A stretch of DNA of 64,000 nucleotides from Oryzias latipes (Eukaryota; Chordata; Actinopteri; Beloniformes; Adrianichthyidae). The notes below the pieces were generated by a model. It saw only the letters and a list, made by a program, of their open reading frames with translations, had not been told where the DNA came from and searched no databases. Shown piece by piece: positions 13,033 to 25,589 of this stretch. The first letter of the stretch is position 1. The number at the start of each line of letters is the position of its first letter. The position numbers and the translations under genes were made by a program. The stretch spans positions 26,585,309 through 26,649,308 of the forward strand of contig NC_019869.2 in NCBI RefSeq assembly GCF_002234675.1. Reading direction: 5' to 3'.

Positions 13033-13130
13033 CCATTCTCTAAACCTGCTCTATATTCGTATAGGGTCACAAGGTCGCTGGAGCCGCAGCTCAGCCACTT
13101 AACGGGTGAAGGCGGAGTTTATCACTTCTT
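13033..13130 (-). repeat. Tail fragment of the dispersed repeat family seen at 18.8 kb
   Basis: Read on the minus strand, the words GCCTTCACCCG, AAGTGGCTG, GCTCCAGCGACC and TGACCCTATACG match the 3' half of a very common fish dispersed repeat, which also occurs on the plus strand at 18823-19137 (CCTTTGCC, AAGTGGCTGGGGTAGG). Only the tail is present. Confidence 0.5.
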
Positions 13131-13357
13131 CTCAGGGTCAAACTGCAAAACCTTACAGCATCGATAAAAAAATCCTAGTTTAAAAATAACTATAAAAAGT
13201 TACAAATATTTTCACTTGTTATTTGTTTAATATAGGTGATTTTTAAAATTATTATTATTGGGCCTAGCTGCTGCAGCAAAAATGAATAAAAGCCATTAAA
13301 ATCGTTGGCAGAAGTCAGAACTCTGTCTCCCCTTTTGGTCATCAGTGGGAACCATCT

Positions 13358-13875
13358 CCAGGGTTCTAAACACTACATCTCCCAGCAACCCCAGAACACA
13401 GTGTCTGGATACCACACACCTGACTCTCATTTTTAATCACTCACAGTACAGGTTACCCTTGTGCTATCCTAGGCACTTTAACATTGGGAGGTGGGTCATC
13501 TAGACCCACTAGACAGTGCTCTGAACCTTTTTTCTTCAATGATTTGTGATCTTCACTGGTGTCCATGGATTACATGAAATCTTTCCACCTTTATCCACCT
13601 TTGTCATGGTAGGGAGAACACGTCAATGGAAGGGGGGGGGGGGGGGGGGGTCATCTAAGATAGCACATAGGTTAAGCTCTGTACTGAGCCCAACTCAGTA
13701 TGAAGGATTGTTTGTGCCACTCTGCCTGCCTTACCGAGTGTTGTATTCTGATCAGATCTTCTGTTCTGTCTCTGTTTAATCGCCACCTGCCCTGACTCTC
13801 ACCTGGATCCTGATTACCTGTCTATCCTCTGATGCTCCCAAGCTCGTTATTGACCCCTGCCTGCCTGACCCTGCA
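13358..13875 (+). mobile_element. Second LTR copy, split by a MITE, 3' truncated
   Basis: This segment is homologous to the LTR at 11542-11900, with no Gypsy coding sequence around it, so it is a solo or stray LTR. Its two halves (13358-13455 and 13672-13875) become collinear with the first LTR once the insertion at 13456-13671 is removed. Resemblance ends near 13875, before the AATAAA part of the other copy. Confidence 0.6.
13456..13671. mobile_element. piggyBac-like MITE inserted at a TTAA site
   Basis: The left end reads CCCTTGTGCTATCCTAGG and the right end, inverted, reads CCTATGTGCTATCTTAGA, with about 14 of 18 positions matching. TTAA follows the right end at 13672-13675 and TTA(C) precedes the left end. 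The intact homologous LTR has TTAA at the same point. TTAA targets and CCC-beginning ends are typical of piggyBac-type transposons. The element is 216 bp, encodes nothing, and contains a G19 run at 13632-13650. Confidence 0.7.
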
Positions 13876-14867
13876 CTCACAAAATGAGTTGTTCAATGAA
13901 CTTAAAAAAATCTTGGAAATTATTTACACGAAATCGAATGTATGTCTTTCAACATCAGGCAATTGTGTTGTTCCAACTTAATCTACCTTTTTTGGGTCAA
14001 CCACCTTGACTTAAGTTTGTTTTTTTCAAATCAATGTCTTGAATTTATTTAGACCAAGTTCTATCATGTTTGTTTAACTTCTTTTACATTAGTTTTTGTG
14101 ACAAGAAAACTGAGTTTATTGAACCAAATAAAGAAATAACTAGAAAAAACCAGACTAACGCAAACAGTTTATGTTTGAATAATCCAAACACATTTAGTTA
14201 AATCTAAATAAAGATATATGATTTACACATCTAAAATACTTAATGTTGAAAATGAATGTCAAAATGATTTCAAGCGTCCTCAACAAAATGAAAACCAACA
14301 ATACTTCATATGTGTAGATCCAAAAGAAATAAGGTACAGACCTCTTGAAATGTTTCAATTGAGCTATATTTTTAGCAAAAAATGTTTGAACTATAAAATT
14401 GTCCATCAATTGTAATGGAACATTTCTCAAAAGGGAGTGACTGTCACTCCAACAATGCTTCTGACATTAAAGATTTATTACAACCATGAAGAAATGCAAC
14501 AAAGGTGGCAGCAAATCAACTCTCTTTTAAGGTAACATTCCAAAGAAAATGAGAAAAGATGAAATAAAAATAGAATTCCAAACATAAAAAGATGCCTCTG
14601 TTAAAGCATAATCTTTAATATTTATCTGCACAGGCATGGTTGTTAAATATACACAAAAAGTTAAAGGTAATTGTGTCTTAACACACATAAAAGAGGCAAT
14701 CACCAATCCTCCATTTCCCTCCCCAAAGTCTTGGGTTGGTTACAGCCATCAGAGTGCAAAATAACAATTTTCAGTTATAAAAATAAAGAACATTGGGATC
14801 GGCAACTGCTATTGTGTAGTGGCTTTTTTGGAGTTAAACCTGCAAGCAATGTTTTGAAAGTTTGTAC
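13876..14867. other. Gene-free A/T-rich DNA
   Basis: No gene is recognised. The segment beginning at about 13876, with words such as GAGTTGTTC, TTGTGTTGTTCCAACTTAA and TTGGGTCAACC, has the look of a non-autonomous transposon, but no second end was found. Confidence 0.4.
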
Positions 14868-15132
14868 TTATATGGACAGCCTGTTTTCTTCCATTTCCAT
14901 TATTATTTTCTGTAGATTTTCAAATGTGTATTTCAAGTCAGGAGGGTAATCGATGTTCAGTGCATAGACGAGTCCAAAGAACGCAGCTATGGCCAGTGGG
15001 ATGTTTCTTAAACTACTCAGGAAGTTATTCCTACATCCACAGGGTCGTTATCAGGGGTCTGCACCCTCTTGTCGAATCACAAATATCCCCAAAATCGTTT
15101 CTGCCATTTGGAAATGCACAGATTCTCACTCT
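14868..15132 (-). pseudogene. Broken C-terminal piece of a multicopy fish protein family
   Basis: On the minus strand one frame gives ILGIFVIRQEGAD. A shifted frame gives DNDPVDVGIT, and the first frame resumes with NIPLAIAAFFGLVYALNIDY, then PPDLKYTFENLQKIIM and a stop at 14868-14870. This order resembles the C-terminal region of an expanded family of uncharacterised fish proteins, some annotated as SAMD3-like. The two frame changes within about 60 bases mean it cannot make the family product. A good splice acceptor (TTTTTCTCTTACAG on the minus strand) ends at 15133, so it may be the decayed last exon of a gene copy. The family name is from memory and is the least certain part. Confidence 0.45.
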
Positions 15133-17867
15133 GTAAGAGAAAAATTGAAAAGGGTAAGAAACAATTTCTTTGTGAAGTTTATTCTCTCTGTGCTCAGGGT
15201 TACGGTTATGGTAGCTAATTGCATTAACAACTTTTGAAAAAGTTCTAGAGTTCAAAGCCTAATTTTTTTATATATCTGTGTCACTGGGACCATTATCGTC
15301 TTTATCCTTTTCCGAGGACTCTTTTCCTGGCAAACACCATCAGTTTTTCAGACTCTGCATCAAGTTAATGGAAGAACTTGGATTGCAGCTGAACTGTGGT
15401 TATCCTCTTAAACTCTGCATTCACCCTAATTGATTATTAAGAAACAAACATGCAAGACATGTATTTGAAGACATCAAAATATTACATTTATGTTTACTTA
15501 CATCCCTCACACTGAAGAGACCTGACCACCTTGCTTTGAAATCTGCTACCATGGGAAAGTACATGGGCTATTTGTGTGAAGTCATGGATAATGTTGTCTC
15601 AAATCGTGCTGTAATCTGAGGTTTCAGAAGCTCAGGCCTACAAGGCATAGACAACTAACATTCTTTACACCACCAAATTTAAAATATAATGTTATAAAAA
15701 GTTTGGAAAATATAAACTATATATAAATATAAAATGTAAACGTAAGTTGTAAGCAAGCAAAACTTATGGGTTCTTTGACTTGAGGAGAATAATATAATGT
15801 TTTAAAAGGAGTTTTTCACCAAACAGAAGTCACAGAAAGAAGTACAGGCCAGATTAGAACTGAACCAAGGCACATCTGCAGTGACAAAATCCTGTAAAAG
15901 AAAAAAAAACAATTAGTGAAAACAGAAATCAAGTTAATGACCACATTTTAAGGTGAAAAATAAATGGTCAAACCTGTCAGGAATACAATGGGACAAAGAA
16001 ATGAAAGACTTTTTCCTGAAGTAGAAAAAACTGCAGCCTTGTGATTATAGTGACGTGTCATAGGAAAATGTGTTGGTTATATTATAATTAGCACATTTGA
16101 ACAAATCTTGTTTTGTCTTAAGTTTTATGAACATCTTTTATAAGGCAACAGAACTGCAAGTGCTCAGTAACCTTCAAATCTGCATTATATTCCCAAATAA
16201 ATAACCGCCCACCTCATCAAAGTATTAACTGACATGCAATATTTATAAAGTAATTTTCAAATCATTTATATTTGTACATTCCAATCCAGTCAGCCATAAA
16301 GTTACTCACTCAGTCAAGTACTTACACCATGGTGCGGTGAATACTCGATTCTGATTGGCTGCTGGTCATTTCTGTTGGCTTCATGAATGAACAGACTTTT
16401 CCGTCTGTCAAACACCCAGAGTCAAGATGAGTGAGATGATGAAACCAAATTCACTTTGATGCAGACTCTTATTTTCTTTCTTTCACTTTTCAAACAATCC
16501 AGTAAACCCAATAAAGTAAAAGTGTTCTGATCTGGTGAATGCCAAAGCGAATTAGAAATCATGTGGTTAAGAAAATAAGAGATGTTTGATGGATTTGCGG
16601 AAATAAACCCTGACTGTTCTGTAGAAGAGCGTAACGATGGTCTTCCACAGCCTATTGGTGTCCCGCCTTCTATCTGATGGTCCAGCTCCATTTCTCAGAA
16701 TTCCTTCAGTTTAAATGGAAGACTTGTTTCTCATCGTGCTTATATTCAAAACAACTCTTTTTCATAGCAATTAAGATTTCAATATAGGGTGAAAGCGCTG
16801 CAATGTGTGGAATGAAGTGTGAGTTTTCCTGTCTTGAATAATTAAGCAGGTAACCGCTAAATGGATTTAGTTCTCTCGAATCCCGTTAATGATGGGAAGA
16901 CAGGGGCATAACTTTCTGTTTCATCAACTTTAAACATGAAAGGCATGGATGTAATGAGGCGGGGGCCATTCTTGCAAACTTTGCCGCAACCTTCCGCTTT
17001 GATCTGTGCTTGGCCGCCTGCAGTGGCGATGTCTCTGAAAGGCTTCAGTCCTCGTCCTGTGACTTTGTCTGCAGAGGAAAGAACCAGCACAGCGTCGCTC
17101 ATTTTTCACTGCGTGGAACTTCAAGCTTTCAAGGCCTCACAAGCCCGATGGCTGATGCCTAGAAATCAAGGATCACTTCAACGCCGTTTCATTTTTGTGC
17201 ATGTTGGTGGGACAGAGAGTGTGAAACCATCCATCAACTATATCTACCATGATCTTAATGATTTACTACAACTCAATATTACTTAAGTTTGAAATAGTGA
17301 TGTTTAAGAATACATGAATGCTTTTTTAATGTTCTTTTTCTGTGTCCTTTGGACATTTAACAGAGTCTCATTGATATTCTGGATTCAAGCTTGACATTTT
17401 CCTCTTTCGTTCCTAACATGATTGCATCCTATCCAATGGAACATCCTGGTCAAGTTGGTCATTAGCTGAAATAAAATCCCTCCTTATTCTGACAAAGCCT
17501 GAAAAAACAGCTTTTTGCTCACATAGCTGTATTTCAATATAATTCAGTGTGAACAGCTACAACCTTTTGCCATTAAAGTAAAATCCTCGAAAATCAATGG
17601 AGCAAAAATGGGATGAAAACGGGAAATGCAGTTTACCTTTTCTGTCCTGATCTGGGATCTGGATCAGTTGAGGGAGGGTGTTATCGGGTTGCATCATGAC
17701 CTTTTGATCTCATTGAAATGACATTTAAGTGCTGGCATTTGAATGATCAAAGACAAGACAAAAAAGGTTAATCAAAGCTTAAATGAACTGCAGTACTTCA
17801 TTTATTATCTACTGACAGTTTTTTGAAGAAAACATCTTTGGGTTTGATAAATTACACAAAAATTTGG
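15133..17867. other. Gene-free DNA
   Basis: No coding feature is recognised. A 45 bp fragment at 16326-16370 belongs to the hairpin element family of 31.3 kb and is listed separately. The rest is A/T-rich. Confidence 0.5.
16326..16370 (-). repeat. Terminal fragment of the 31.3 kb hairpin element family
   Basis: ACCATGGTGCGGTGAATACT, followed by CGATTCTGATTGGCTGCTGG, is the inverted form of the right terminus at 31847-31892 (CAGCAGCCAATCAGAATCG, then GAGTATTCAACCGGACCATGG). Only the end is present. Confidence 0.7.
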
Positions 17868-18423
17868 GAAACTAAAGCTGAACTTAGCAAAAATATAAAC
17901 ACAACACGTTTGTTTTTGGCCTGAGATGAACTCAAAGATGCACAGGTATACCTTACACTGGCCACAATGAAAGGCCGTTCTAAAACAGTTTTTCTTTTGT
18001 TGGGGGCAGGGGGTTCTGGGGACTCAGAAAACTGGTCAGTTTGTTTGATCAGGTTGTGGATTGTGGCCTGTGGAATGTTGGTCCACCCCTCTTCAATGGC
18101 TGTGTCAAGTTGCTGGAAACTGGCGGGAACTGGAATTCGATGTTGTAAATGCCGATCCAGAGGATCCCAAACATGCTCAATGGGTGACATGTCCAGTGAG
18201 GATGCTCTCCATGCAACAGCTGGGATATTTTCAGCTTTCCAGAAATGTGTACAGATCTTTGCAACATGGGCCCGTGCATTATCAACAGAACAATGGGCCC
18301 CAGTATCTTGTCATGGTGTCTGTGTACATTCAAAATGCCATCAATAAAATACACCTGTGTTCTTCATCCATAGCATATGCCTGCCCATACCATAACACCA
18401 CTGCCACCAAAAGCCATGTGAAA
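17868..18423 (-). mobile_element. Tc1-like transposon fragment, copy 1
   Basis: Read leftwards, this is the second half of a Tc1/mariner (DD34E) transposase gene with its 3' end. Near 18390-18423 is GGSGVMVWAG, then FIDGILNVHR. After a frame change come NARAHVAKICTHF and MSPIEHVWDPLDR, which holds the third catalytic residue (Glu), and PQATIHNLIKQ. After NLIKQ the reading jumps straight into 3'UTR-type sequence, so the last ~20 codons and the stop are deleted. The left edge, near TTAGCAAAAATATAAACACAA, is the element's inverted terminal repeat. The frameshift and deletion make the copy inactive. Confidence 0.8.
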
Positions 18424-18460
18424 ATCGGATCAATTGTATTTTTTCAGTTACTGGTATGAA

Positions 18461-18524
18461 GCCCGTTAAGACAACTGTGTTGTGATATTGGGCTGTAAAC
18501 ATAAAATAAAATTGAACTGAACTC
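18461..18524 (+). repeat. LINE 3' tail
   Basis: The words GTTGTGATATTGGGCTGTAA and AATAAAATTGAACTGAACTC match the 3' end shared by many fish L2/RTE-like elements, which end in simple AATTG repeats. It lies exactly between the two Tc1 fragments. Confidence 0.55.
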
Positions 18525-18808
18525 AATGCAAAGGAGATGTGCAGCACTGCATGAGGCAAGTGGTGGTCACACCAGATACTGACCAGTTTTCTGAGTCCCC
18601 TGATTCACCCACCCACCGAATAAAGCAAAACAGCACGTTTCAGAGTGGCCTTTAGTTGTGGCCACTCTGAAGCACACCTGTGCAATAACCATGCTGTCTA
18701 TCAGCATCTTGTCATGGCACACCTGAGCGGTGGGATGGATCATCTCCAGAAAGGAGAAGTGCCCACTATCACAGATTAGACAGATTTGTGAACAATATTT
18801 GAGAGAAA
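18525..18808 (+). mobile_element. Tc1-like transposon fragment, copy 2, opposite strand
   Basis: On the plus strand, 18526-18582 encodes MQRRCAALHEASGGHTRY and a stop, the normal C-terminus of this Tc1 family and the very part missing from copy 1. It is followed by the family's 3'UTR up to AACAATATTTGAGAGAAA. The expected terminal inverted repeat beyond that is missing; a SINE-like repeat begins at 18823 instead. The two Tc1 pieces therefore point away from each other with their 5' parts lost between them. Confidence 0.75.
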
Positions 18809-18822
18809 ATGTTTCAGATCTG

Positions 18823-19137
18823 GTTGCACGATGGGGCAGTGGTTTGCACTCTTGCCTCACAACCCCTGGTTCAAATCCCGACTGGGGGACCTGAACCAGA
18901 ACAGCAATGGGGGACCTTTCTGTGTGGAGTTTGCATGTTCTCCCGGTTCATGCGTGGCTTTTCTCCAGGGACTCTGGCTTCCTCCCACTGTCCAAAAACA
19001 TGCTTCATAGGTTCACTGGATACTCTAAATTGTCTCCAGGGGTGTGTGATTGTGGCCCTGCGACACACTGGTGACCTGTCCAGGATGTCCCCAGCCTTTG
19101 CCTGCAAGTGGCTGGGGTAGGATTAAAAACCCTTTAC
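18823..19137 (+). repeat. Dispersed tRNA-related fish repeat (SINE-like)
   Basis: The repeat begins with GGTTGCACGATGGGGCAGTGG, and a box B-like GGTTCAAATCC is at 18868-18878. It then shows words found in thousands of fish loci: TGTGTGGAGTTTGCATGTTC, CTTCCTCCCACTGTCC and GACCTGTCCAGGATG. Open frames here are by-products. The family name cannot be fixed from the sequence alone. Confidence 0.65.
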
Positions 19138-22100
19138 AGGACAGCAAAGGGGACGCGGTCAAATTTTCAACCTAATACATAAATAGTTTGATGTCTTCTA
19201 CATAAGAGAAGAGTTTCAAAGATGTACTGCTGTTTACTGGAACCATGATTGAGTTGGATCGACACAGCCCAAACGTCTTAAGATGTTCAGTGTCAAAGGG
19301 GGAGCAGTAGACCAGCCGTTCAAAAACCTGATGGTTGAACTGATACAGGTAAGAAATTGGCTAAAATAAATGTTCCGTTAAACAACAAGATGCTTTTTTT
19401 TTTAATACCCAAGAATATATTATGAATAAACATTAAATTACTCATATGATGTGATTTTAAGTCTTCAATTTCAAGTCACACAATTCAAAATGGAGATGAG
19501 AGCGGTGCATTAGAAAGTCCTTCACATGATGATTGACGGTATTGTGAAAAGTATGCAAACTTTTGTCAAATTGGTCAAATGCAATCTGGCTTCCTCTATG
19601 GGAGCAGTGACATAATGTTTTTAGTCTGGTCCGTAAGTCCTCATTGATCAGCAAGCAGCAACATTTCAAATAAGACATACAGTAGAAAAGAGTGTTCAGC
19701 CGGCGCACAGATGCTGTCTTGGTAATCCACTCTTGTACTCAAAACTGATTATCATGCCAATATTTTTTTAAAGAAACTTTTTCAGGTCTTGCTTTGTCAG
19801 TGAATTGCCATGAGTGCCCTTTTCTAAACTACCTTGGAAATTGAAATTCTAAATATTCTTGGTGTTTAACGTCTAACAGGGAGTTGCAGAAGGTGCCATG
19901 CAGGAGGCGTGGGGGGCAGGATGAGGATTTTCCTCTGCCATGCATCAGATGCAGCAGGAACCATCAGGAGTTCCTGTTCTTACAGAGATTACGCCTTTTG
20001 AAGAGCCTGCTGTTTGCTGGTTTGGGATCCAACAAGACTCCAACAAAACTGTGAAGTTTTTTAAAGGCTATAGTTCTTTCCAAATTCTCAATTTTTTGTT
20101 TGTTTGTTGTGTTTTTGTCTTAAATGTTGTGAATTTGAAATTATTTTATGGCTAAATTAAGTTGGTTGTTGAGTTAAAACTGTTATACGTCTGTGATGGC
20201 AGCATACCCTGCCACACCCACAAACAACATGGCGGTAACCTCCCTTCAGCATTGCACACTTTCTTTTTAATTTTATTATTTCAGATTCTTTATTCTTAAA
20301 TGCACACATTTCTTTGAGTTAAAATATACATTCATTATCTATTTTCAATAATTTCTAGCACATGTACATTTGTTTAGTTTACTTATTTTGGTTTGTTTAA
20401 TCAATGTCACCTGTTTTTGAGTTGCCAGTGCTGAGGGGGCTACTGGTCGCTACGGGTCTGGCTGAGGTTCTGCTCCTGGAGCTGTGCTGTGAGGACTGGC
20501 AAAGGAGGAGCTCAAGTCTTCACAGCCTTTAAATACTCCAGCCAGGCAATTAGGAAGGCACCATCTACTGAAGCCTCCAGGGGAGAAACCAATGGACTTA
20601 TTTAATGTTTATTTGCTTTGCTTCTGTTGGTCATTATTCATTTTGTACAGCTTTTGATGTTTTTCTCTTTCACTAGGAGACCAAGTGTTGTGTTTAGTCT
20701 TGTCTTTATAGTCTTTGTTAAATGTCTTTTGTAGTCATGTTAGTTCCCCCCCATGTTTCTCAAGTGGTCTGATCAGCCACTATATATGTTCCCCTGTTGT
20801 GTCTTTGGTTAGGTCAGTTTGTTTCTGTTACTTGGTCTGTTCAGTTGGTTAAGTTAAAGTTATTGCCTGAGTTAATTATGTTTCTGTTGACCTCTTTTAA
20901 GGGCCCAGTTTGTTCATCTTTTTACATTTTTTGAGAAAAATTAAAACTTTCATTTTTGATAAACTTCTGTTGTCTTCATTGGCTGCTCGATCCCTCACAA
21001 CGTCTATTTGAAGCCATTGTATCTTTGCAAACTGAATGAAAATTTGTAATTGACTTTTAAGTCCTAACAAAAACATTGGACTTTAGCAAAACTTACATTT
21101 TAAGACTTCACAAAAATGAATAAATTTGAATATGTAAAAGAATTATAAATGTGCTACAAGAAGCTTACTTTTATTAGGTACTACCTACTCAGATTTAACA
21201 AATTTTTTAAAGTAGCTTTTTTCTCAATGATTACGTTGAAGTTTTTGAATATAAAATAAGTCAATAATATTAGGTTTTACCAACTCAAAATTCCTCTTTG
21301 TTCAATACAACCTGTTGCCTTGATTTATTTTGAACAATATGAAAAAATACTTGAGCGGTCCAAGCCAGTTCTGTAAGTCTGTTTGTCTTCATGTCACCAG
21401 ATCAGCTCCTGTTTGAAGATGACATGCATGGAGGAGCAGACTTTAATTTCCCTCCTGCTCAGGTGTCATTTTCTATTAAACTGAACTCTGAGGCATTTCT
21501 TCCAGAGTCTCACACCAGCTGAAAAATTACAACCTTGCATATTTCTTCTTCCTCTAATGATGTTGTGAATGTAGAATGTTCATCTCAGACAAGCAAGTGG
21601 GACTTTAATAACACAGAGAAGGCTCAAATGGAAACATTCATCAGAAAAGTGAAGATCTTCTCTGGTAATAGATCCTGTCACATTCTACTTATCTATAGGT
21701 TTTCTTTTTTTTTGAGGATTATTGCTCTGCACCTGATCAAAAACGTCCCACTAAAATCCGTCTTTTCAGAAAATGTTCAGCCTCACAGAATAAACAGAAA
21801 TTCCACCTAAGGCTGACAAGTCGAAGGTGAGAAAAGGTTCCTGCACAGGAATTCCCTCTAAAAAGCAGGTTTTCACAGAAATGCCGCGGCCTGTAGAGGA
21901 AGATAGCATGTTGATGATTGTCCTGCTGAAAACACTCAGCGGCGCTTTGCGCGGTTTAGATCTGATCCGGCTGGTTCACAAAAGACGCCGCCCCAGTTCT
22001 GCAGCAAAATATGCTCGGCTCAGCTCGCGGTGGCGGCAGCAGACGCACCGCCAAGAGCTCCGGCTTCCACACAAATGAAACAAGTTGAAGCTCCCCATGT

Positions 22101-24653
22101 ACAAGTTGGAATTTAGGAGGAACTCTGAATCGACCCCGTTTATAACCAAAGTCTGGATTTGACATCTGTCCTAACTTCCAAATGTGCCAGATGTTCGGAT
22201 GTTCAGCAACTGGGGTTAAGGAAACTGAAGAGCTGCCTGTTTGTTCCACAAAAATAACTTAGAGCAATCCGTCTGTCGAGCAGTAAAACTTTCTTGAATA
22301 TATTATGACGTGAGACTGGCTGAAACCTGTATCTCTCAGGCTCTGGTTCTGTAATAGACTGAACCTTCTCAGTGACCAGGAACAGACATGCATATGTATG
22401 TGAGACCTTTTCCTTTCACACCCACTATTCTATCCGCAACACACTGAACATCTCCCCAGAGTGAAGCAGCAGCTCAACACCCACATTCTGCTGTTGCTAA
22501 GGCGCTTTCTATTTACCTAGACACCGCAGAGCTTTTCTCCAGCAGAGTCAGCCTTGTTATCCAGGCGCCATGTGAGTAAGATCCACTGCTCAGCTGCTGC
22601 AGCAGGCGTGTAACATCCAGTTATCTCCCCCTCAAGGAGTCACACAAATAAGGAGACACACAACCCAAGCTTCATCTCATTCTCCAGGTCAATATATCGG
22701 GGTCTAATATAACCCAGACAGACAGCCATGGGAGCGCTGGGGGCCGTGGCAGAAAAAGCATGTCCCAGAATTGGTAGTCCTGGTGGGGCAACAGTGTCTG
22801 AGCGCACATGCAAACACACACACAATGCTGTGGAGCAGAATCTGGGCGCCCTGAGATTTCTATGAGAGCTTTGTGGAGGGATATCAGAAAAGCATGCCCT
22901 GCTCAATCACCCACGCCCACAGGCCAAGACTGACATGTAATTAGATGCTCTTTCAGTCCCGCTCTCCTCTGCCTCATCTGCTCCTGCATATTCAACGAAA
23001 CGCACTCCCGCCCCGTTCAAAGCTGTGCTCTCAAACAAAAGGCTGTACATTAATGAGAACCCCCAGCCCTGTTTGTGGGAGCCTCACACTCACGCTGTAA
23101 TGGGACCTCTCTGCTGGGAGCTGCATCAGAGGGCAAAAACCCGCCCTGCCTAACGTGACTGCTGAAATGTCAGCTGGATGGTGGACGGGATACTCCATCC
23201 AACGCAGAAGGTGGTGCACATGCAGGGGTACAGCATTGTACTGACAGGAGACTGATCGGAGGTGATGGGGGCAAAAGGTGGAGGGTCAGACGGGGTGATT
23301 ACCGCGTGAGTGAAAGGGAGATGAAGGAATGAGGCAGTTTCCTGGCAGAGGAGAGCCACAGGGGAAGGAGTGAGGTTGGGAGGTGAACACATTTGACATA
23401 ATGATGTGAGAAAAGAGAGAAACAAGGCAAAAGGTAAAGGCTGGAGAGGGAAGTTAACACTTAGTAATTGGTGGAGTAAGTCCATGCATTCGTAGTGTCT
23501 GATCGAAGCACGTCTTCGTCTTGCAGAGAAAATGCTGGAGGTATCGAAGCCATCTCCGGAAAAAGGCTGAGCTCCATTTCGGTGATAAAAGCCAGAAAGC
23601 TGATTATCTCCCTCTGGCATTCTTTACTGTAAGAGGAGAGAGAGGAGCAGAGTGTGCAGCTGCTCTCATGCATGGACACATTTACCCACAGTCTATTTCT
23701 GTGCTGCATGGACCCTGAGTGCACCCTCAGCAGTGGTCTGAGGGGGGTCAGGCTTCGACCGGGGAGGGTCCCCCATTATCCCTGCATGGTCCCTCCCTCC
23801 GGAAGTGACCGTCTATTTTGGAAAAACCACTGGAGGTTTTGGGAATCGGCTCAGGAGCATTTTTCTTCTTTGATTCTTCTTTTGTGTCAGTGGGATTCTG
23901 GGGGCTTGGAGGGTCGTGATTCTGATTCTTTGTGGATCTCCCAGTGGTCCCGGTATCCCCTCAGGGATACTGCTTCCTGAATCTGTGAGCAGATCCACAG
24001 GCAGCCCTGATTGCTGGTTTATGAAATGGAAACACAATCAGCTCCTCACTATCTATTCACTTACTTTCAAACTAGATATCGATCATATCATGAGCAATTT
24101 CAGCTTTTGTTCCCGGAATGTCATCTGCATGAAGACAGCCAAGTATTCTCTCATCAGAAACCTTAGACTGAATTAGGAAAATAGTTTTAAATACTCTCAA
24201 AATAATCTGCATCCACAGGAGGGATGTTTGGTCTTTTCAGAAACAATCAATTGGGAGACTGATGTATGAATGGAACAGAGCTGCTAAGAGTCCCTTGACA
24301 AAGCATCTGCTCACAAAGAGGCTGAGCCACTGGAAGCTTCACCCGCCACCTCTCCCCTGTGGAATCCACCATTACTGTCAGCTCTCGTCATTGATGGTCT
24401 CCAGCTTTAATTCTGAATGCATCCCTGCATCCCTTTTGAGAAAAGCATCTGCTAAATGAGAAAAATATTGTGTGAATGTAACTCGGAATGAATACAAACC
24501 TTCATTCTTCCTGGATGAATTTCAATGTTCTCCAAGTGTGAAAGAACACTAAATGCTCTGCTTCATTCCCAGTTCAGTTACTGGTCCAACTGGGATCAGC
24601 TCAAAAAGCTTCAGTTCCTGGGAAGATGGCCTTTCCTGGGACCTTCCACACTA
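19138..24653. other. Gene-free DNA with a possible old LTR
   Basis: No exon is recognised. At about 20200-21000 there is an LTR-like stretch: GC-richer DNA, then CACTATATATG (TATA-like, 20778), pyrimidine/GT-rich sequence, and ATTAAAACTTTC ahead of GGCTGCTCG. No partner LTR or coding part was found, so this is a weak call. The segments 22440-23140 and 23640-24060 are GC-richer, with no protein signal. Confidence 0.35.
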
Positions 24654-25589
24654 CCGTATTTTAATGACCATAGGGCGCACCAGATAATAGGACCCGGTCT
24701 CAGTTACGGGGCATTTTTCAGTCTTTGACACATACAAAAGGTGCATCAGGTGTTAAGGTTGCGGGCACGTTAACGCCCTGTTCAGACCCTCAGAGCGTGG
24801 GTTAGTAAAAGAACCAGTCTCTGTTTTTTTACTGTTCTCCCTAACTGGGTAGCACAAACTGAATGCACGATCACAGTCTCACTTGTGCTCAGCGCCTGAC
24901 CCCCCTCCTTGTTGTTCACGCGGGAGCGTCTGCATTCCTCCTTCCTACACAGGTGCTAGCGAAGAGACGGCTTAAGCAAACACACAAACACTTAGTGTAT
25001 GTTTAAAAAATGCAGCAGGAGCAAATCTATTAGTTTTTCAATTTTTTCTGTCACAAAACAGCATCTAAAAATCACTCAATCCACGTAGCTGATAGTTGCA
25101 GTTCAAACAGGGCTACAGCCGTTTTGGAAACAATGCTGTAGGGACCCGGGACTTGGCTCCGCCCATGGCAACTAAGACTCATGGGAAATGTTGATTCCCA
25201 CACCATGAGAAGAAGAAGAAGATGTGAAGAGAAGTGACCCTCATGTTGTTACAGTGTTTGAGTGTGTTCAGAAGAAGTGGACTGTTCTGTTGTAAACAAG
25301 TCTGGGCTAACTACTCCTCTGCTCAACTCCCCCATACTGAACCTGTTAGGGACTGTGACATAAGCAGGATGTGTCTGTTTTCTATTTCAGCCAGTTAAAG
25401 GATAGATTCACACTCACCACTGTGCTAAGATTGATGTTCTAACTAGCCTGTACTTATCTCCCCCTTTCTTACGCCACCTTCTTCCACGCCCCATAACTAC
25501 ATGTTTGGTGCACTGCCTCATAGAGCGCCCCCTACAGTTTGGAGGAAAATTTTGACTTTTAAGTGCGCCTTATATTCGTGAAAATACGG
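24654..25589. mobile_element. TA-flanked non-autonomous element (pogo/Tigger-like, copy 1)
   Basis: The left end is CCGTATTTTAATGACCATAG and the right end, inverted, is CCGTATTTTCACGAATATAA. The dinucleotide TA flanks both sides (24652-24653 and 25590-25591), as expected of the Tc1/mariner-pogo superfamily. It is 936 bp with no transposase left. Its internal sequence (GACACATACAAAAGGTGCA and a terminal AGGAAAATTTTGACTTTTAA) matches the copy at 55879-57056, which does retain transposase remains. Confidence 0.75.
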
